Of a stretch of DNA of 23,997 nucleotides, positions 5,900 to 15,451 are shown piece by piece (position 1 is the first letter of the stretch; every line of letters starts with the position of its first letter). This DNA is from JAAYCU01 sp964642815 (GTDB lineage Bacteria; Planctomycetota; Phycisphaerae; UBA1845; PWPN01). The stretch covers positions 1-23,997 of the forward strand of contig CAZXSA010000047.1 in NCBI GenBank assembly GCA_964642815.1, given 5' to 3'. Position numbers and translations under genes: made by a program. Below the pieces are notes generated by a model. That model saw only the letters and a list, made by a program, of their open reading frames with translations, made no database searches and had not been told where the DNA came from.

Positions 5900-7183
5900 T
5901 CAGTTGGGTTGGGGTTGAATGACCATCGCCTCGGTTGCACTCGGTACATGAAGATTCCGGGCGAGCTCACCCGATTCGACGGCCGTCAACGTAAAGGCAT
6001 TGCCCAGTCCGTGATGGCATCGCTGGCATACGGCACAGGCCGGCACCCCATTCGTTTTTCCGTGCTCATCCACGCGGACCCGCGTCCCATCGACGGAAAG
6101 CATATCCGAGGGATTAAAGGCATACGTGTCGATGCGTACAAGGTGGCTTGATGTATCGCCTATGGTAACGATTTCATCACCCGGCAACTCGACGTCGCGG
6201 TACGATGCGTTGCTCGCCACGAGCGGCATGTGGCAACTCTCGCAGCGTATTGTCTCCGCGTAGTCGCCCCACTGGAACACAATGTTTTCGTGGGACGCCA
6301 TATCGACACCGACATGGCAAACACCGCAGGCATTTCGTAAGCCGTGCTCGCGATCATGGAGGATGGAGGCGTGGGGATCATGGCACACGGTGCAGGAGAA
6401 TCCTCGATGCGGACTGGCCGCCACCTCCGCGAACTGCTGGCGGCCGATGATGCTTCCTTTTTCCACCGTGATCACATCCGGTTTGTCCGGATCGGCATGA
6501 CATGTCGCACAGACCGTGCCGAGAGTGTCCACGATGATTTCGCCGACGGACGGATCCAGGAGATGACGACTGCCCGGACCATGACAGGCCTCGCACTGAA
6601 CGCCCGCCTCCGACCAGGTTCCCTCGATACCGGGCCGGTTATCCTGCCGCCGGCCTCCGTTCATGGCCAGCGACTCGGGACCGGTGGCATGGCAGCGAAA
6701 ACACTCATAATCATAAGGGAGGGACGCAACCCGTTCCGATTCAAATGGGACGAAACCGGCGGGCAAAAGGGAGGCGGGGTTGGCCAGATTGTATTGTGAA
6801 AGCGTACCGGCCATCCCGTCGGTCAGGAGGAAACCTTTGGTGTCAACGAAAAGGGCCGACTTGGCGGAGCCACCGATGAGATAACTGATTTCCGACCATG
6901 CGAAACCCGCGGGAGGGTTCGGAACGGTTTCTGGAGCCGGCGTCGCGGTAAACCCCTCGACTCTCGTCAGGGCCTGGCTATGTCCGTGGCGGCCGTGCAG
7001 CGTTCCCGAATCCGGGTGGCAGGCCACGCAAGTTATCGTACCAACATACTTGGCCGGGGTATCGCCGCCGTTGGACGGTGGATCCACCGGGGGTGGGACA
7101 ACGCTTGTGCCGCAGCCGGTATAGACAATCATCGCGATCAAACCGGTGGCCAGCATCATGCCGACCGGGGAAAAACCGGTCAT
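5900..7183 (-). CDS. Octaheme c-type cytochrome lipoprotein (c554-like motifs)
   Basis: About 427 residues with eight CXXCH heme sites: CVACH, CFRCH, CEACH, CATCH, CTVCH, CGVCH, CESCH and CQRCH. The phrases GVQCEACHGPGSRH and CESCHMP are typical of the cytochrome c554/c-prime-like family. ATG 7183 is preferred: GGGA lies 7 nt upstream and it begins a signal peptide with a lipobox-like VYTGC. An in-frame TTG at 7231 would add 16 residues. A Pro/Ser/Gly linker follows the lipid cysteine. It is probably membrane-anchored and periplasmic or surface-exposed. It follows the 20-heme gene on the same strand after a gap of about 190 bp with no clear promoter, so co-transcription is possible. Confidence 0.88.
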   Translation of the reverse strand: MTGFSPVGMMLATGLIAMIVYTGCGTSVVPPPVDPPSNGGDTPAKYVGTITCVACHPDSGTLHGRHGHSQALTRVEGFTATPAPETVPNPPAGFAWSEISYLIGGSAKSALFVDTKGFLLTDGMAGTLSQYNLANPASLLPAGFVPFESERVASLPYDYECFRCHATGPESLAMNGGRRQDNRPGIEGTWSEAGVQCEACHGPGSRHLLDPSVGEIIVDTLGTVCATCHADPDKPDVITVEKGSIIGRQQFAEVAASPHRGFSCTVCHDPHASILHDREHGLRNACGVCHVGVDMASHENIVFQWGDYAETIRCESCHMPLVASNASYRDVELPGDEIVTIGDTSSHLVRIDTYAFNPSDMLSVDGTRVRVDEHGKTNGVPACAVCQRCHHGLGNAFTLTAVESGELARNLHVPSATEAMVIQPQPN

Positions 7184-7369
7184 ACAACAATCCCATTGAC
7201 TCGATCCGATGCACATTGCCCATATCCTCAATGGCTACAGATACCTTGATAGCATAAACAGTGTCGAAGGCGAGAGCAAAGTCGGCGGTTATAAGCATCA
7301 GGCAACGGGAACATTCGAAGATAGTTGGTACAGGGGTCTCCAGCTTACTTAAGAAAGATCACGGACTGT

Positions 7370-10300
7370 TCAGGGCGACGATTGGAGTACCACAACGCCA
7401 GGGTCATTGACGAATATCTTACGTTTTTCCGGATGATGGTAGTACAAGAAACGGACAAGCCCCTCGCTGCCGTGACAGGAACTACATAGGTTAGGCACGG
7501 CGTAGGGTCGCAACATGCTCTTCCATCCGCGAAGCTCCGGTTCGCTCGCCGTCGACGCGGAGATGGACGATAAGTCTGTTGGCATCGGGCGACCATGGGT
7601 GAGATGGCAGGTCTGGCACGTTATCCGTCCTTCGTCGCCCAGGCGACCTTGCTCGTCCGCCAATGGCAGGAAACCGGACTGATCACTCCCCTCCACGTTG
7701 CGTACAGGAAAAATCGGGTGCCAGGTCACTTGAACAGTGGTGCGGTGGTCGCCCACCCCGTGGCATTCGAGGCAAATCCTCATATCGGGGGGAAGATGGT
7801 CCACCGCCTCGGCGGGCTGCTCCAACACCGGCTGCTCCGGCGTAACCATATGTGCCGCATGGCAGGGAGCACAGAATGTGGCCGAGCGATCGTCATTCAC
7901 GGCCAACAGATGCCGCTGAATGTATTCCTGGGAATGCCTGGTGTTTTCGATAGGCCCGGTGTTCGGATGGCACGAAAGACAGACCGACGGCGACTTGCCT
8001 TGGCCGTCGCCTCGCATCAGACCAGGGCTGAGGTACGAATCGCCGTGTACGTCGTGGCAACTGGCGCAGCTTACGAAGCCGTCCGATGATTTTCGGCACT
8101 GCTCATTGTAGAGGGGGTAACGGGAATCGACCGAGGCAACCTTGCCAGCCGTCGATGGACCGCTCGGATGCGTAAGAGCGGGTGAAGGTTTAGTCGTGGC
8201 AGCCGCCTGACCTGCATGGCAGGCCAGGCACATTTCATCAGGCTCTTCCGGATGTTTTGCCGTTGCCGACCAGAGGAGTGGACCGGTTGTCCCATGGATG
8301 TTGTGGCAGATACCGCATTTGCCCGCCTCGGCGGGACCACGGCCGCGGGCATTACGCAAATCCGGTTTGTTTCGAAAATCATGTCCACCGGCCAGGGTGG
8401 AGAGGTGGTTCGGGTGACACTCTCCGCACATCCGATCATTTTGTTCGATCAGGAAATAACCGTGGCCTGTCCGATGCGGATCATGGCAGCTCAGGCAGTC
8501 GAGCCGATAGGAGTCCGCCGGTTGCGTGCTTGACCTTTTGAACAAGCCGCTCGATGGGATACGATCCATGGCCAGCTCCAACGGGTGTCCGATCAGTAGG
8601 CCGGCGGACTTCTCCGCGCATTGCCCCGCCCGATGACAGGTAGCGCAAGCTCCGGAAACATCGGTCGACCGCGGCTCGGGACGCCGGGCATATTGATGAG
8701 CGCTATGGCATGACCCACACGGTCCGCTCTGCGCGGGGGTCTGGCCGAGGCGGTTGCGCTCGACCGGCGCGGTGGAACGAAGATCGTGAGCCGAGTTCAA
8801 CATTTCTCCCTGATCTGGATGGCAGCGGATGCACAGGCGGCTGTCGGCCAGCGTGTCGGCAAGCAGATAGCGTTCCGTAACGCCATGATGCACCTTGTGG
8901 CATGACAAACAGGTGAGGGTTTCATTGGCGCTGATTCGTACATCCATCGCCGCGATGGCCTGGCGCTGAAGGTCGTTCGAGAGGGGCGGGGTGCGCGGAT
9001 GTCCGTGCTCGACGTCGGTTCGCCACAGACCTGGGCGAAGTTTGGCGTGACAATTCAGGCACAACCGTCCTCCATCGATATCCGGTACCAGTAGATGATC
9101 CTCGCGCGGGCCGTGGGCTACGTGACAGAGGCGGCAGGTGAGTTCGCTGGGATCAGGCCCCTGGCGGGCGGCGTCTTCGAGCCAATCCTCGGGAATAACC
9201 CACGGCATTCTTTTTACGGGATGGGCGCCGGCAGCCAGCCCCCTGTTCATATCAACGTGACAGGCCTCGCACAATTCGCCGCCGATATTGCTTCTTCGCG
9301 GGATGATGGCCTTGGCCATATCCTCATCCGGCTCGGACGGGTGGGCGGAATGACACGTGCGGCATGAAATCCGGCCGTTGACAAGGGGAAGATCGGCGGG
9401 CACCTTCATGGAGGCCGGCGGCTCCACGCCGTTGCGATGGCCGTGTTCCTGCCAGACGAGCCGCCGTGAATCGGTAACGGAGCCATCATGGCACGAGAGA
9501 CACATCTCCGGACGGCCGGCAGGTGGTTCGACCGTGTCATCCGGCAAGGGCTCGATAGATGTCGAGGCGGCCCCCGGCGTCGACGGCCGCATCCACTCGA
9601 TATGACAGACGGTGCATGATTTAGGTTGCGAAGGCGCGGCCGGAGGGGGTAACGGTCTCGGGGCAATGCCAGGCTGCTCTTTCTCCGTAATGCGCAGTTG
9701 TTTAACCCGGCCGGGTTGGGCTTCAACGACGTAAAGTCGGTCCTGACGGTCGAAAGTCATTCCCGCCGGAGTATCGAAACGCATCGGCTCGCCTTGAGCA
9801 TCGCGTAACACGTCGATGAAGCGGCCATCCAACGCAAATACCTGGACCATTCCGAGCAGGCCGTCACTGATCCAGACTCTATTGCGCGAATCGCAGGCGA
9901 TACCTTTAGGCCGGTACAACTGACCCATATCAATACCGTAGGCACCGATGACCCCCGCCGCTTGCCCCTTGCTGTTCAGAATTTGTACGCGACTGTTGAT
10001 AACATCGCAGACCAGCAAATCATGGCCCTGATGATGGGCGATCATGAATGGGTAGTGGAAGCGACCGAGCGCATCGCCTTGTCCTCCAACAGCGGCGATC
10101 TGTTGTCCTTGCTGATTCAGATGAAGCAGTCGATGACTATCGTTATCCACCACCCAGACGCCACGATTGTCGGGCAACGGCAACATGTCGGTCGGGTCGG
10201 ATAGAGGTTTTCCTTCCACCGGCGGGATGGTGATCAGTTGATCGAGGTAGCCGTCAGGGTTGCGAACCAGCAGACGCCCATGTCCGGTATCGGCGATCCA

Positions 10301-10627
10301 CAACCGATCCGCCGCGTCGGTTTTTAGCCCGAGCGGTCGGAACAACGACTCTTCGCCCACCTTACGAATCTCTCCGATAAACCTCCTTGCGGCGTTGAAC
10401 ATGACGATGCGGTCGTTGGCCCCATCCGCCACGAAAACCGTACCGGATGAGTCCACGGCAACCGCGGAAGGCAGAATCATAGCCGTCTTGTCAAACGACG
10501 CGAGAAACTCGCCGATCTCGCTCGCGGTGAGAACGGTCCGTGCCGATACCGGCGCAGCCGTTGCCAGGATCAGTATCCAGACCGGCCACATCCCGCCATG
10601 GCGAGCCGTTTTTCGCTTCAATTCCAT
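7370..10627 (-). CDS. NHL beta-propeller fused to 20-heme cytochrome c
   Basis: A 1085-residue exported protein. A signal peptide (1-29, cleavage after PVSA) precedes a six-bladed NHL-type propeller (about 45-312) with repeated VDS.GTVFVAD, DRLWIADTG and NRVWISDG blades. A Pro-rich linker (about 317-336) follows, then 20 CXXCH motifs from residue 338 to near the C-terminus. Many are of the doubled-CXXCH type with CH-x-x-H spacing such as CLSCHDPH and CGICHNIH, as in PF09699-like chains. Such long chains move electrons between closely spaced hemes; the propeller may dock a partner (inference). The start at ATG 10627 has GGGAG upstream. It is divergent from the NapC-like gene. It could be periplasmic or secreted; no lipobox or anchor is seen. 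Confidence 0.9.
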   Translation of the reverse strand: MELKRKTARHGGMWPVWILILATAAPVSARTVLTASEIGEFLASFDKTAMILPSAVAVDSSGTVFVADGANDRIVMFNAARRFIGEIRKVGEESLFRPLGLKTDAADRLWIADTGHGRLLVRNPDGYLDQLITIPPVEGKPLSDPTDMLPLPDNRGVWVVDNDSHRLLHLNQQGQQIAAVGGQGDALGRFHYPFMIAHHQGHDLLVCDVINSRVQILNSKGQAAGVIGAYGIDMGQLYRPKGIACDSRNRVWISDGLLGMVQVFALDGRFIDVLRDAQGEPMRFDTPAGMTFDRQDRLYVVEAQPGRVKQLRITEKEQPGIAPRPLPPPAAPSQPKSCTVCHIEWMRPSTPGAASTSIEPLPDDTVEPPAGRPEMCLSCHDGSVTDSRRLVWQEHGHRNGVEPPASMKVPADLPLVNGRISCRTCHSAHPSEPDEDMAKAIIPRRSNIGGELCEACHVDMNRGLAAGAHPVKRMPWVIPEDWLEDAARQGPDPSELTCRLCHVAHGPREDHLLVPDIDGGRLCLNCHAKLRPGLWRTDVEHGHPRTPPLSNDLQRQAIAAMDVRISANETLTCLSCHKVHHGVTERYLLADTLADSRLCIRCHPDQGEMLNSAHDLRSTAPVERNRLGQTPAQSGPCGSCHSAHQYARRPEPRSTDVSGACATCHRAGQCAEKSAGLLIGHPLELAMDRIPSSGLFKRSSTQPADSYRLDCLSCHDPHRTGHGYFLIEQNDRMCGECHPNHLSTLAGGHDFRNKPDLRNARGRGPAEAGKCGICHNIHGTTGPLLWSATAKHPEEPDEMCLACHAGQAAATTKPSPALTHPSGPSTAGKVASVDSRYPLYNEQCRKSSDGFVSCASCHDVHGDSYLSPGLMRGDGQGKSPSVCLSCHPNTGPIENTRHSQEYIQRHLLAVNDDRSATFCAPCHAAHMVTPEQPVLEQPAEAVDHLPPDMRICLECHGVGDHRTTVQVTWHPIFPVRNVEGSDQSGFLPLADEQGRLGDEGRITCQTCHLTHGRPMPTDLSSISASTASEPELRGWKSMLRPYAVPNLCSSCHGSEGLVRFLYYHHPEKRKIFVNDPGVVVLQSSP

Positions 10628-10806
10628 CGATAGCTCCCGTCTTCATCACCAAGGCGGTTGTCTTGAAGCGATGCCTCAGCTATCATGGCCGCGCTAAAGT
10701 GTCGTACTACGTCGGTTGCGTGGGGCTCGAGGTGATAGGCCGTGCCGCCCCATGCCGATTCATGCGTTTTACGTAAACGCCATTTGCTTACCGGGAGACA
10801 CAGATC
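10628..10806. promoter_or_regulatory. Divergent cytochrome promoter region
   Basis: This 179-bp gap separates the divergent 20-heme and NapC-like genes. On the plus strand TTGTCT (10658-10663) and TATCAT (10681-10686) are 17 nt apart, giving a leader of about 115 nt. An inverted repeat GCGTTT-N5-AAACGC (10764-10780) lies in that leader and may bind a regulator. No convincing minus-strand promoter was found. Confidence 0.5.
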
Positions 10807-12597
10807 ATGGCCGGTTCCGGGCAGGCTTCCGGCGAAGCTGATTCCAGAAATTCGCGGACGGCCGTGCCGGATACCGGAGGATCTCACCCGCGGTCTCGTT
10901 GGAGACGATGGCTGAGGCGATTCGCTCTCGTCCTGGTCATGGCCGTAATCGTGATGGCGGTCGGGATGGTTACGGTTGAAAACTACACCGCCAGGCCCTC
11001 CTTTTGCGGCTCCTGTCACATCATGGAGCCTTATTATCAATCCTGGAAGCGCGACGTTCACGGCTCCAAGCTTACGGTTGCCTGCGTTGAGTGCCACTAC
11101 GCGCCCGGCGAGCAGCACACCATTCACGCCAAGTTTCGCGGACTTTCGCAGGTGGCCAGCTACTTCAGCGGGCGGACCGGTTCCGGACGGTCTCGTGCAC
11201 ATGTCAGCGACGCAAGTTGTTTGACTTCCGAGTGTCATGGTGATGGGGAATATCTGAACAAAGTCCTTGTCGTGGACAAATCGACGACCCGGACGCGTCT
11301 CGTGGATGGCCAAGAGGTCAAGGTTGCGCGGACGCCCACGGTCAACTTCGACCATCGCAAGCATTTGGAGGTGGTCGAGCGGCTTGAGGAGACGAGGAGA
11401 ACGCTTGCCCAGACCACGGCAAGGCTGAAAACGGCCCTGGGCGACGATGCGACTTATGCCGCCCTCGCTCGGTCGGTGGTTTCGGTTGCCCCCTCCTCCG
11501 ATCGCGACGCGCAAATTCATCGGCTGGTCAAGGAGAGCGGGGCCGCGGCCTTGGAGGCCGACGCCCTGGCCTGGGGGCGGCTGGAGCACAGGAAAATTCG
11601 GCTGGAGCAGCTTAAAGGCCTGACTTGTGCCGCTTGCCATGCTCATGATGCGTCGGGGAAGAAACATCAGGTCGTCGAGCGGCGAACATGCTTTACCTGT
11701 CATTTCAGCCACGAGGCCTTCAACCGCGAAACCGGCGAGTGTCTGCGGTGTCACAAGGAGCCGACGCATCAGATCGTCGTTCATGAGGCCGCCGCCAGTC
11801 AACCAAGCGCCATTATGATGGATCACCGGGAGGTCGTTCGTCGCGACATCGACTGCGCGAGCTGTCATGCGGACGTGGTGCGGGGCCGGGGCCAGGTGAC
11901 GGAACGCGACTGTTCGCGCTGCCATGACCAGGAGCGGTACATGTCGGAATTCGCCGAGCGGACCACGAAGCAGGTGGAAGAGTACCACCGCGTCCATGTC
12001 GTTGCTCAGTACGCCCGATGCGATGACTGCCATGTTACCATTCAGCACGAACTGGCGGCGCCGGCGATGACGGCATCGTCCGAGGGCTTCCTGCAAGTGG
12101 TGCTCGATAACTGTCAACATTGTCATCCTAATCATCATCGCGAGCAGGTCCAACTCCTAACCGGTACCAGCGACGAGGGCGCCACGATCGCCATGCCCAA
12201 CACCATGTTCGGCTCGCGCATCAACTGCCAGGCCTGCCATACGCAAAGCGGCTCAGACTTCAAGGGAGCACCTCTGATTAAGGCCACGGCCTCCGCTTGC
12301 GTCGCCTGCCATGACGAACCATACCGCGCAATACTCGATCAGTGGATTCACGAAATCGCGACCCGCCTGAAGGAGTGCGACGATACCCTGAAGGTTCTGG
12401 ACCAGCGTATCGCCCAGGCCCGATCCGAGGGGCTTGATATACCCCCCCGCGTTCTGGAGCTTGCTGACCAGGCTCGCGCCCATGTGGATTTTCTTCGGCT
12501 GGGTAACGGTATTCACAACCGGGCCTACGCCTTGCTCCTGCTGGACATCAGCGAGGGCAATCTTCGGGAGGCGTCCGGTCTGCTGCCGGCGCCTTAA
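10807..12597 (+). CDS. NapC/NrfH-like dodecaheme quinol dehydrogenase
   Basis: A 596-residue inner-membrane cytochrome. A basic cytoplasmic segment (1-38) precedes one membrane helix (about 39-56). The NapC/NirT signature follows: CGSCHIM (67-73, where the Met is a heme-1 ligand in NrfH) with the PYYQSW stretch, then VACVECH. Twelve heme sites are present: CGSCH, CVECH, an atypical CLTSECH (CX4CH, 138-144), CAACH, CFTCH, CLRCH, CASCH, CSRCH, CDDCH, CQHCH, CQACH and CVACH. A helical, coiled-coil-like insert (about 180-265) separates the hemes, and a helical C-terminal domain of about 95 residues follows the last one. GGGAGA precedes the ATG. By family it should take electrons from menaquinol and pass them to periplasmic cytochromes, here probably those encoded alongside. 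Confidence 0.88.
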   Translation: MAGSGQASGEADSRNSRTAVPDTGGSHPRSRWRRWLRRFALVLVMAVIVMAVGMVTVENYTARPSFCGSCHIMEPYYQSWKRDVHGSKLTVACVECHYAPGEQHTIHAKFRGLSQVASYFSGRTGSGRSRAHVSDASCLTSECHGDGEYLNKVLVVDKSTTRTRLVDGQEVKVARTPTVNFDHRKHLEVVERLEETRRTLAQTTARLKTALGDDATYAALARSVVSVAPSSDRDAQIHRLVKESGAAALEADALAWGRLEHRKIRLEQLKGLTCAACHAHDASGKKHQVVERRTCFTCHFSHEAFNRETGECLRCHKEPTHQIVVHEAAASQPSAIMMDHREVVRRDIDCASCHADVVRGRGQVTERDCSRCHDQERYMSEFAERTTKQVEEYHRVHVVAQYARCDDCHVTIQHELAAPAMTASSEGFLQVVLDNCQHCHPNHHREQVQLLTGTSDEGATIAMPNTMFGSRINCQACHTQSGSDFKGAPLIKATASACVACHDEPYRAILDQWIHEIATRLKECDDTLKVLDQRIAQARSEGLDIPPRVLELADQARAHVDFLRLGNGIHNRAYALLLLDISEGNLREASGLLPAP

Positions 12598-12652
12598 TCC
12601 CCGTCGGCCCGCGATCAGCGCCGGTGTCGGAATCATGCTTACTCGGTCGTTT

Positions 12653-13633
12653 TTATTCATGACAGACATAACAGGAATCCTTGTCGAAGCCGCGCAGCCG
12701 CAAATTCGTCTTTCCCAGTCCGGGCGCATCGGCGCCATCGGCAAGCACACTCCACGACGGAAAAGTTCCTTTCTGATGCGGATTATGACAGGTGGCACAC
12801 ACGATGCGCTGGTCATTTTCCAACGGTAAACGAGTCATGGTCATGTCCGCGGGCTGTATCAGTGGAAATAGTTGACCTATCGACCACGGAAGCGGCTCAA
12901 ATATCAACATCCTGGTCCGCATCGGGTCGGCAACGTCATGGCCTATATGACCGGGCTCGAAATAGTCCAAATGGCTGGTATGACATACGGCACACAAGGA
13001 TATGCCGTCGGTCCGAAGTTGGGGATCGCCGGTCGGAACAGGGGAACCGTCCAGCTTGAATGACGGCAGATGGCAATACCGACAAATGTCCGGATCGGGC
13101 CGTCCGGCATGGTCCAGCATGAGGTGGACGTTGAAGCGACCTCCATCCGGCCGGAAAGCGGCAACATGACATTCGCCGCAGAAGGCCAAGGGGCCTTGTC
13201 CGGATACTGGCCGCAAAAAAGAGCCGTTCGAGATCAGGCGCGGCTGAGGACGGTCGCAGGCAAGGCGAACATCGTGACAGGTGAGACAACTCAGGGCGTT
13301 CCCAGGAGCGGGCCAGTTGTCGGGACGCCGAACCTGCTCACCGGCGAAAATCCGGCCCACGGGATGCACTTCGCGGGCGGCCTGCAGACCGTCATGACAT
13401 TGCCAGCATAGTTCGTTGACTTTTCGCGGGGCTATCGGGAGAACGCGGTTTTCCTTCAACTCATGGCAGTACCGGCATCCATCATTCGACCAGTGCGGAT
13501 TGGCCGCACGGCTGGTCGGCTGGCTAGCCGCGGGCACCGTCGAGGTCGGCTGCTCGGAAGAACCCGAAATCATGCCAACAGCCGCGACGGCGATGGTCGC
13601 GATAAGCAGGATGTTCCACGCTTCACCGTGCAT
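12653..13633 (-). CDS. Exported octaheme c-type cytochrome
   Basis: A 326-residue protein with eight CXXCH sites: CRYCH, CWQCH, CLTCH, CGECH, CRYCH, CAVCH, CATCH and CYVCH. The last is followed by a single Glu before the stop. I prefer ATG 13633 (AGGAGC 8 nt upstream). It begins a hydrophobic signal or anchor (residues 6-21) followed by a Ser/Thr/Pro/Ala/Gln linker. It overlaps the upstream NHL lipoprotein gene by 11 bp and is the last gene of the porin operon. It is convergent with the NapC-like gene, 55 bp away with no obvious terminator. Likely a periplasmic electron carrier of the conduit. Confidence 0.87.
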   Translation of the reverse strand: MHGEAWNILLIATIAVAAVGMISGSSEQPTSTVPAASQPTSRAANPHWSNDGCRYCHELKENRVLPIAPRKVNELCWQCHDGLQAAREVHPVGRIFAGEQVRRPDNWPAPGNALSCLTCHDVRLACDRPQPRLISNGSFLRPVSGQGPLAFCGECHVAAFRPDGGRFNVHLMLDHAGRPDPDICRYCHLPSFKLDGSPVPTGDPQLRTDGISLCAVCHTSHLDYFEPGHIGHDVADPMRTRMLIFEPLPWSIGQLFPLIQPADMTMTRLPLENDQRIVCATCHNPHQKGTFPSWSVLADGADAPGLGKTNLRLRGFDKDSCYVCHE

Positions 13634-14759
13634 GTAAGGGCTCCTGGTCAGGTTTCTCAAAAACACCGAGCAGCAGCAGCGAATCGCGGCCGAGCGAATC
13701 GGAAACCACGACGTATCCGGTCGGTGGCTGGGGAGCACCCACGACGCCTCGTGGTGGAGTCAGCACCTGTTCCGGTGTCAGAGCCAGGATACCGAACGGC
13801 AGCGTCAACCCCTTCCACGTCGTGGATTGTTCATGTATTTCCGTGAAAAAAAGGCCATTTTCGTCGAAAACCATGATCGATTGGCGGCCGGCATCCGTTA
13901 CCAGCACCAGCCCGCCGGCGGTCACGCAGACCTGTTTGGGGCGTACAAAATCACCTTGGCGCTGGCCGGGGCGCCCGATCGGATCAAGCCATCGCCCATC
14001 CTTGTGATAGCGGAAAACGCGACCGCCGACCGAGTCGACGATAAGCAGAGTTCCCTCCCTGGTAAACGCCAGACCCGTTGGCGCGACCAAACCGGGTTGC
14101 GATCCGGGTGGAGTCAGACTTTCGAGCCATCGACCCGCCGCCAGATCGCGTCGATCGACCCGATGGCCGCGGACATTACCTATATAAAGGATATCTCCGT
14201 CCACGCAGAGAGCGGCCGGTCGAAATTCATCACGTGAAGCCTCGGGAGGCTTAATCTCCTCGCGGAACCGTTGATCCGCGCCATAGCGAAGCACCGTCTG
14301 GAGGTTCGTATCGGCGACGTAAACGTCGTCATGACCTCCCACCGAAATAGCCACCGGGCAGCGCGGGCAATGATCGGGATCACCCCAGAACATGCTGCCG
14401 CCGTCCGCCAGATTGACGGCGACGATCTCCGAATGACCCTGGTCGCAGACGAGAAGCCGCGATCCAAGAATGGCCATGCCCTGAGGATTACGCAGCACGG
14501 TCTTGCCGAAATTATTTGGCCCGTAAAGGAATCGCTCGATGGGTGGCGTACGATCAAAGGTCGGCAGCAGATGTCCCAGGTTGCCATAAAGAACGAGATG
14601 CGGAGATGCGTCGGCCGAGGGGAAAGGCAGAGGTTCAAATGCGCGCTCGGCGGTTCGGCCGAGTGATGCGCAACCGGCCACCAACAGGTTGGCCAGGAGC
14701 CCAAGGCAGATCGAGGTTCGCGCGAGACCTCGGCTTATTTGATATGACAGGACAGGCAC
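13623..14759 (-). CDS. NHL-repeat beta-propeller lipoprotein (second)
   Basis: A 378-residue lipoprotein with lipobox LVAGC (about 26-30) and an NHL-like propeller over most of the remainder, with blades such as GSRLLVCDQGHSEIVAV, DDVYVADTNLQTVLRY, EGTLLIVDSVGGRVFRY and GLVLVTDAGRQSIMVF. It has no heme motif. The start is GTG 14759, preceded by GGGAG, and overlaps the tetraheme stop by 25 bp; no alternative in-frame ATG leaves the signal peptide intact. It may scaffold cytochromes at a membrane. The role is inferred from its place between two cytochrome genes. Confidence 0.85.
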   Translation of the reverse strand: MPVLSYQISRGLARTSICLGLLANLLVAGCASLGRTAERAFEPLPFPSADASPHLVLYGNLGHLLPTFDRTPPIERFLYGPNNFGKTVLRNPQGMAILGSRLLVCDQGHSEIVAVNLADGGSMFWGDPDHCPRCPVAISVGGHDDVYVADTNLQTVLRYGADQRFREEIKPPEASRDEFRPAALCVDGDILYIGNVRGHRVDRRDLAAGRWLESLTPPGSQPGLVAPTGLAFTREGTLLIVDSVGGRVFRYHKDGRWLDPIGRPGQRQGDFVRPKQVCVTAGGLVLVTDAGRQSIMVFDENGLFFTEIHEQSTTWKGLTLPFGILALTPEQVLTPPRGVVGAPQPPTGYVVVSDSLGRDSLLLLGVFEKPDQEPLHAR

Positions 14760-15400
14760 AGTGCGCTCCCGCGGTTGGACATCACCAGCATCTTGTCCAC
14801 GCCCGATCGATTATGCGGGTCGTGACACGAAATACATTCGACACGGCCGTCCGGCAGGCAAATCTGCCCCCCGGCGGTGACCATGGATTCGGCTCGATAT
14901 TCACGGCGATCGCTCGGGTATGGCACGCCGATGGGGTGGTCGCGCCAATAGAAATCGTCCGGCACGCCAAACCCCTCGCGGACGCCCGCCAGCATGGCAT
15001 GACCGGACCCCATGGTTGACGTCGCGACCGTACCGTCATGGCAGCCGAGACAAACCAGGCTGGTCGGCCCGGGAGTATAGCGATCAACCGCGAAAACGCG
15101 ACGCTGGCCGGCGATGCGATAGATTTCGATGCTTGCCGGTTGGGTGGTCGGCACGGTGCCGGCGGGTTGGGATGCGGGGCGTACGGCCATCATGTGGGGA
15201 ACATGGCAGCCGCTACAGGCCGTCCCCGCTCCGCCCAGCACATCGGTGAAGTCATGCTTGCTTCCCACCAGACTCCGGCGAAACCCGGCAATCCGATCGC
15301 TCGTGTCGGCGGGACGGGACTCAGGCGATGCGGGCTGATCGACGGACCCGCCCGGCCCTATTCCAAGGAGCAGCAGGATAACCGTGAACAAGAACCTCAT
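14735..15400 (-). CDS. Exported tetraheme c-type cytochrome
   Basis: A 221-residue protein with four CXXCH sites: CSGCH, CLGCH, CISCH and CLSCH, the last two residues from the stop. The signal peptide is residues 1-18. ATG 15400 is chosen for GGGAGA just upstream; an in-frame TTG at 15418 is less likely. Two low-complexity Ser/Gln/Pro/Thr/Ala stretches are present, one after the signal peptide and one between hemes 1 and 2. It contains a DHPIGVPY segment also found as DHPIGFRY in the dodecaheme next to it, plus CISCHDPHN against CTTCHDPHN, so the two are related. A small periplasmic shuttle is plausible. Confidence 0.87.
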   Translation of the reverse strand: MRFLFTVILLLLGIGPGGSVDQPASPESRPADTSDRIAGFRRSLVGSKHDFTDVLGGAGTACSGCHVPHMMAVRPASQPAGTVPTTQPASIEIYRIAGQRRVFAVDRYTPGPTSLVCLGCHDGTVATSTMGSGHAMLAGVREGFGVPDDFYWRDHPIGVPYPSDRREYRAESMVTAGGQICLPDGRVECISCHDPHNRSGVDKMLVMSNRGSALCLSCHIK

Positions 15401-15451
15401 GTCTGATCTCCCATTCAAGAACGTCGTGACGGCAAGGCCGCCGCCGCGCGT

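Noticed and set aside
10618..12153. Long open frame of 511 codons on the minus strand
   Set aside because: It is fully antisense to the NapC-like cytochrome, whose CXXCH motifs, membrane helix and ribosome-binding site are unmistakable. Long antisense frames are expected in GC-rich genes.
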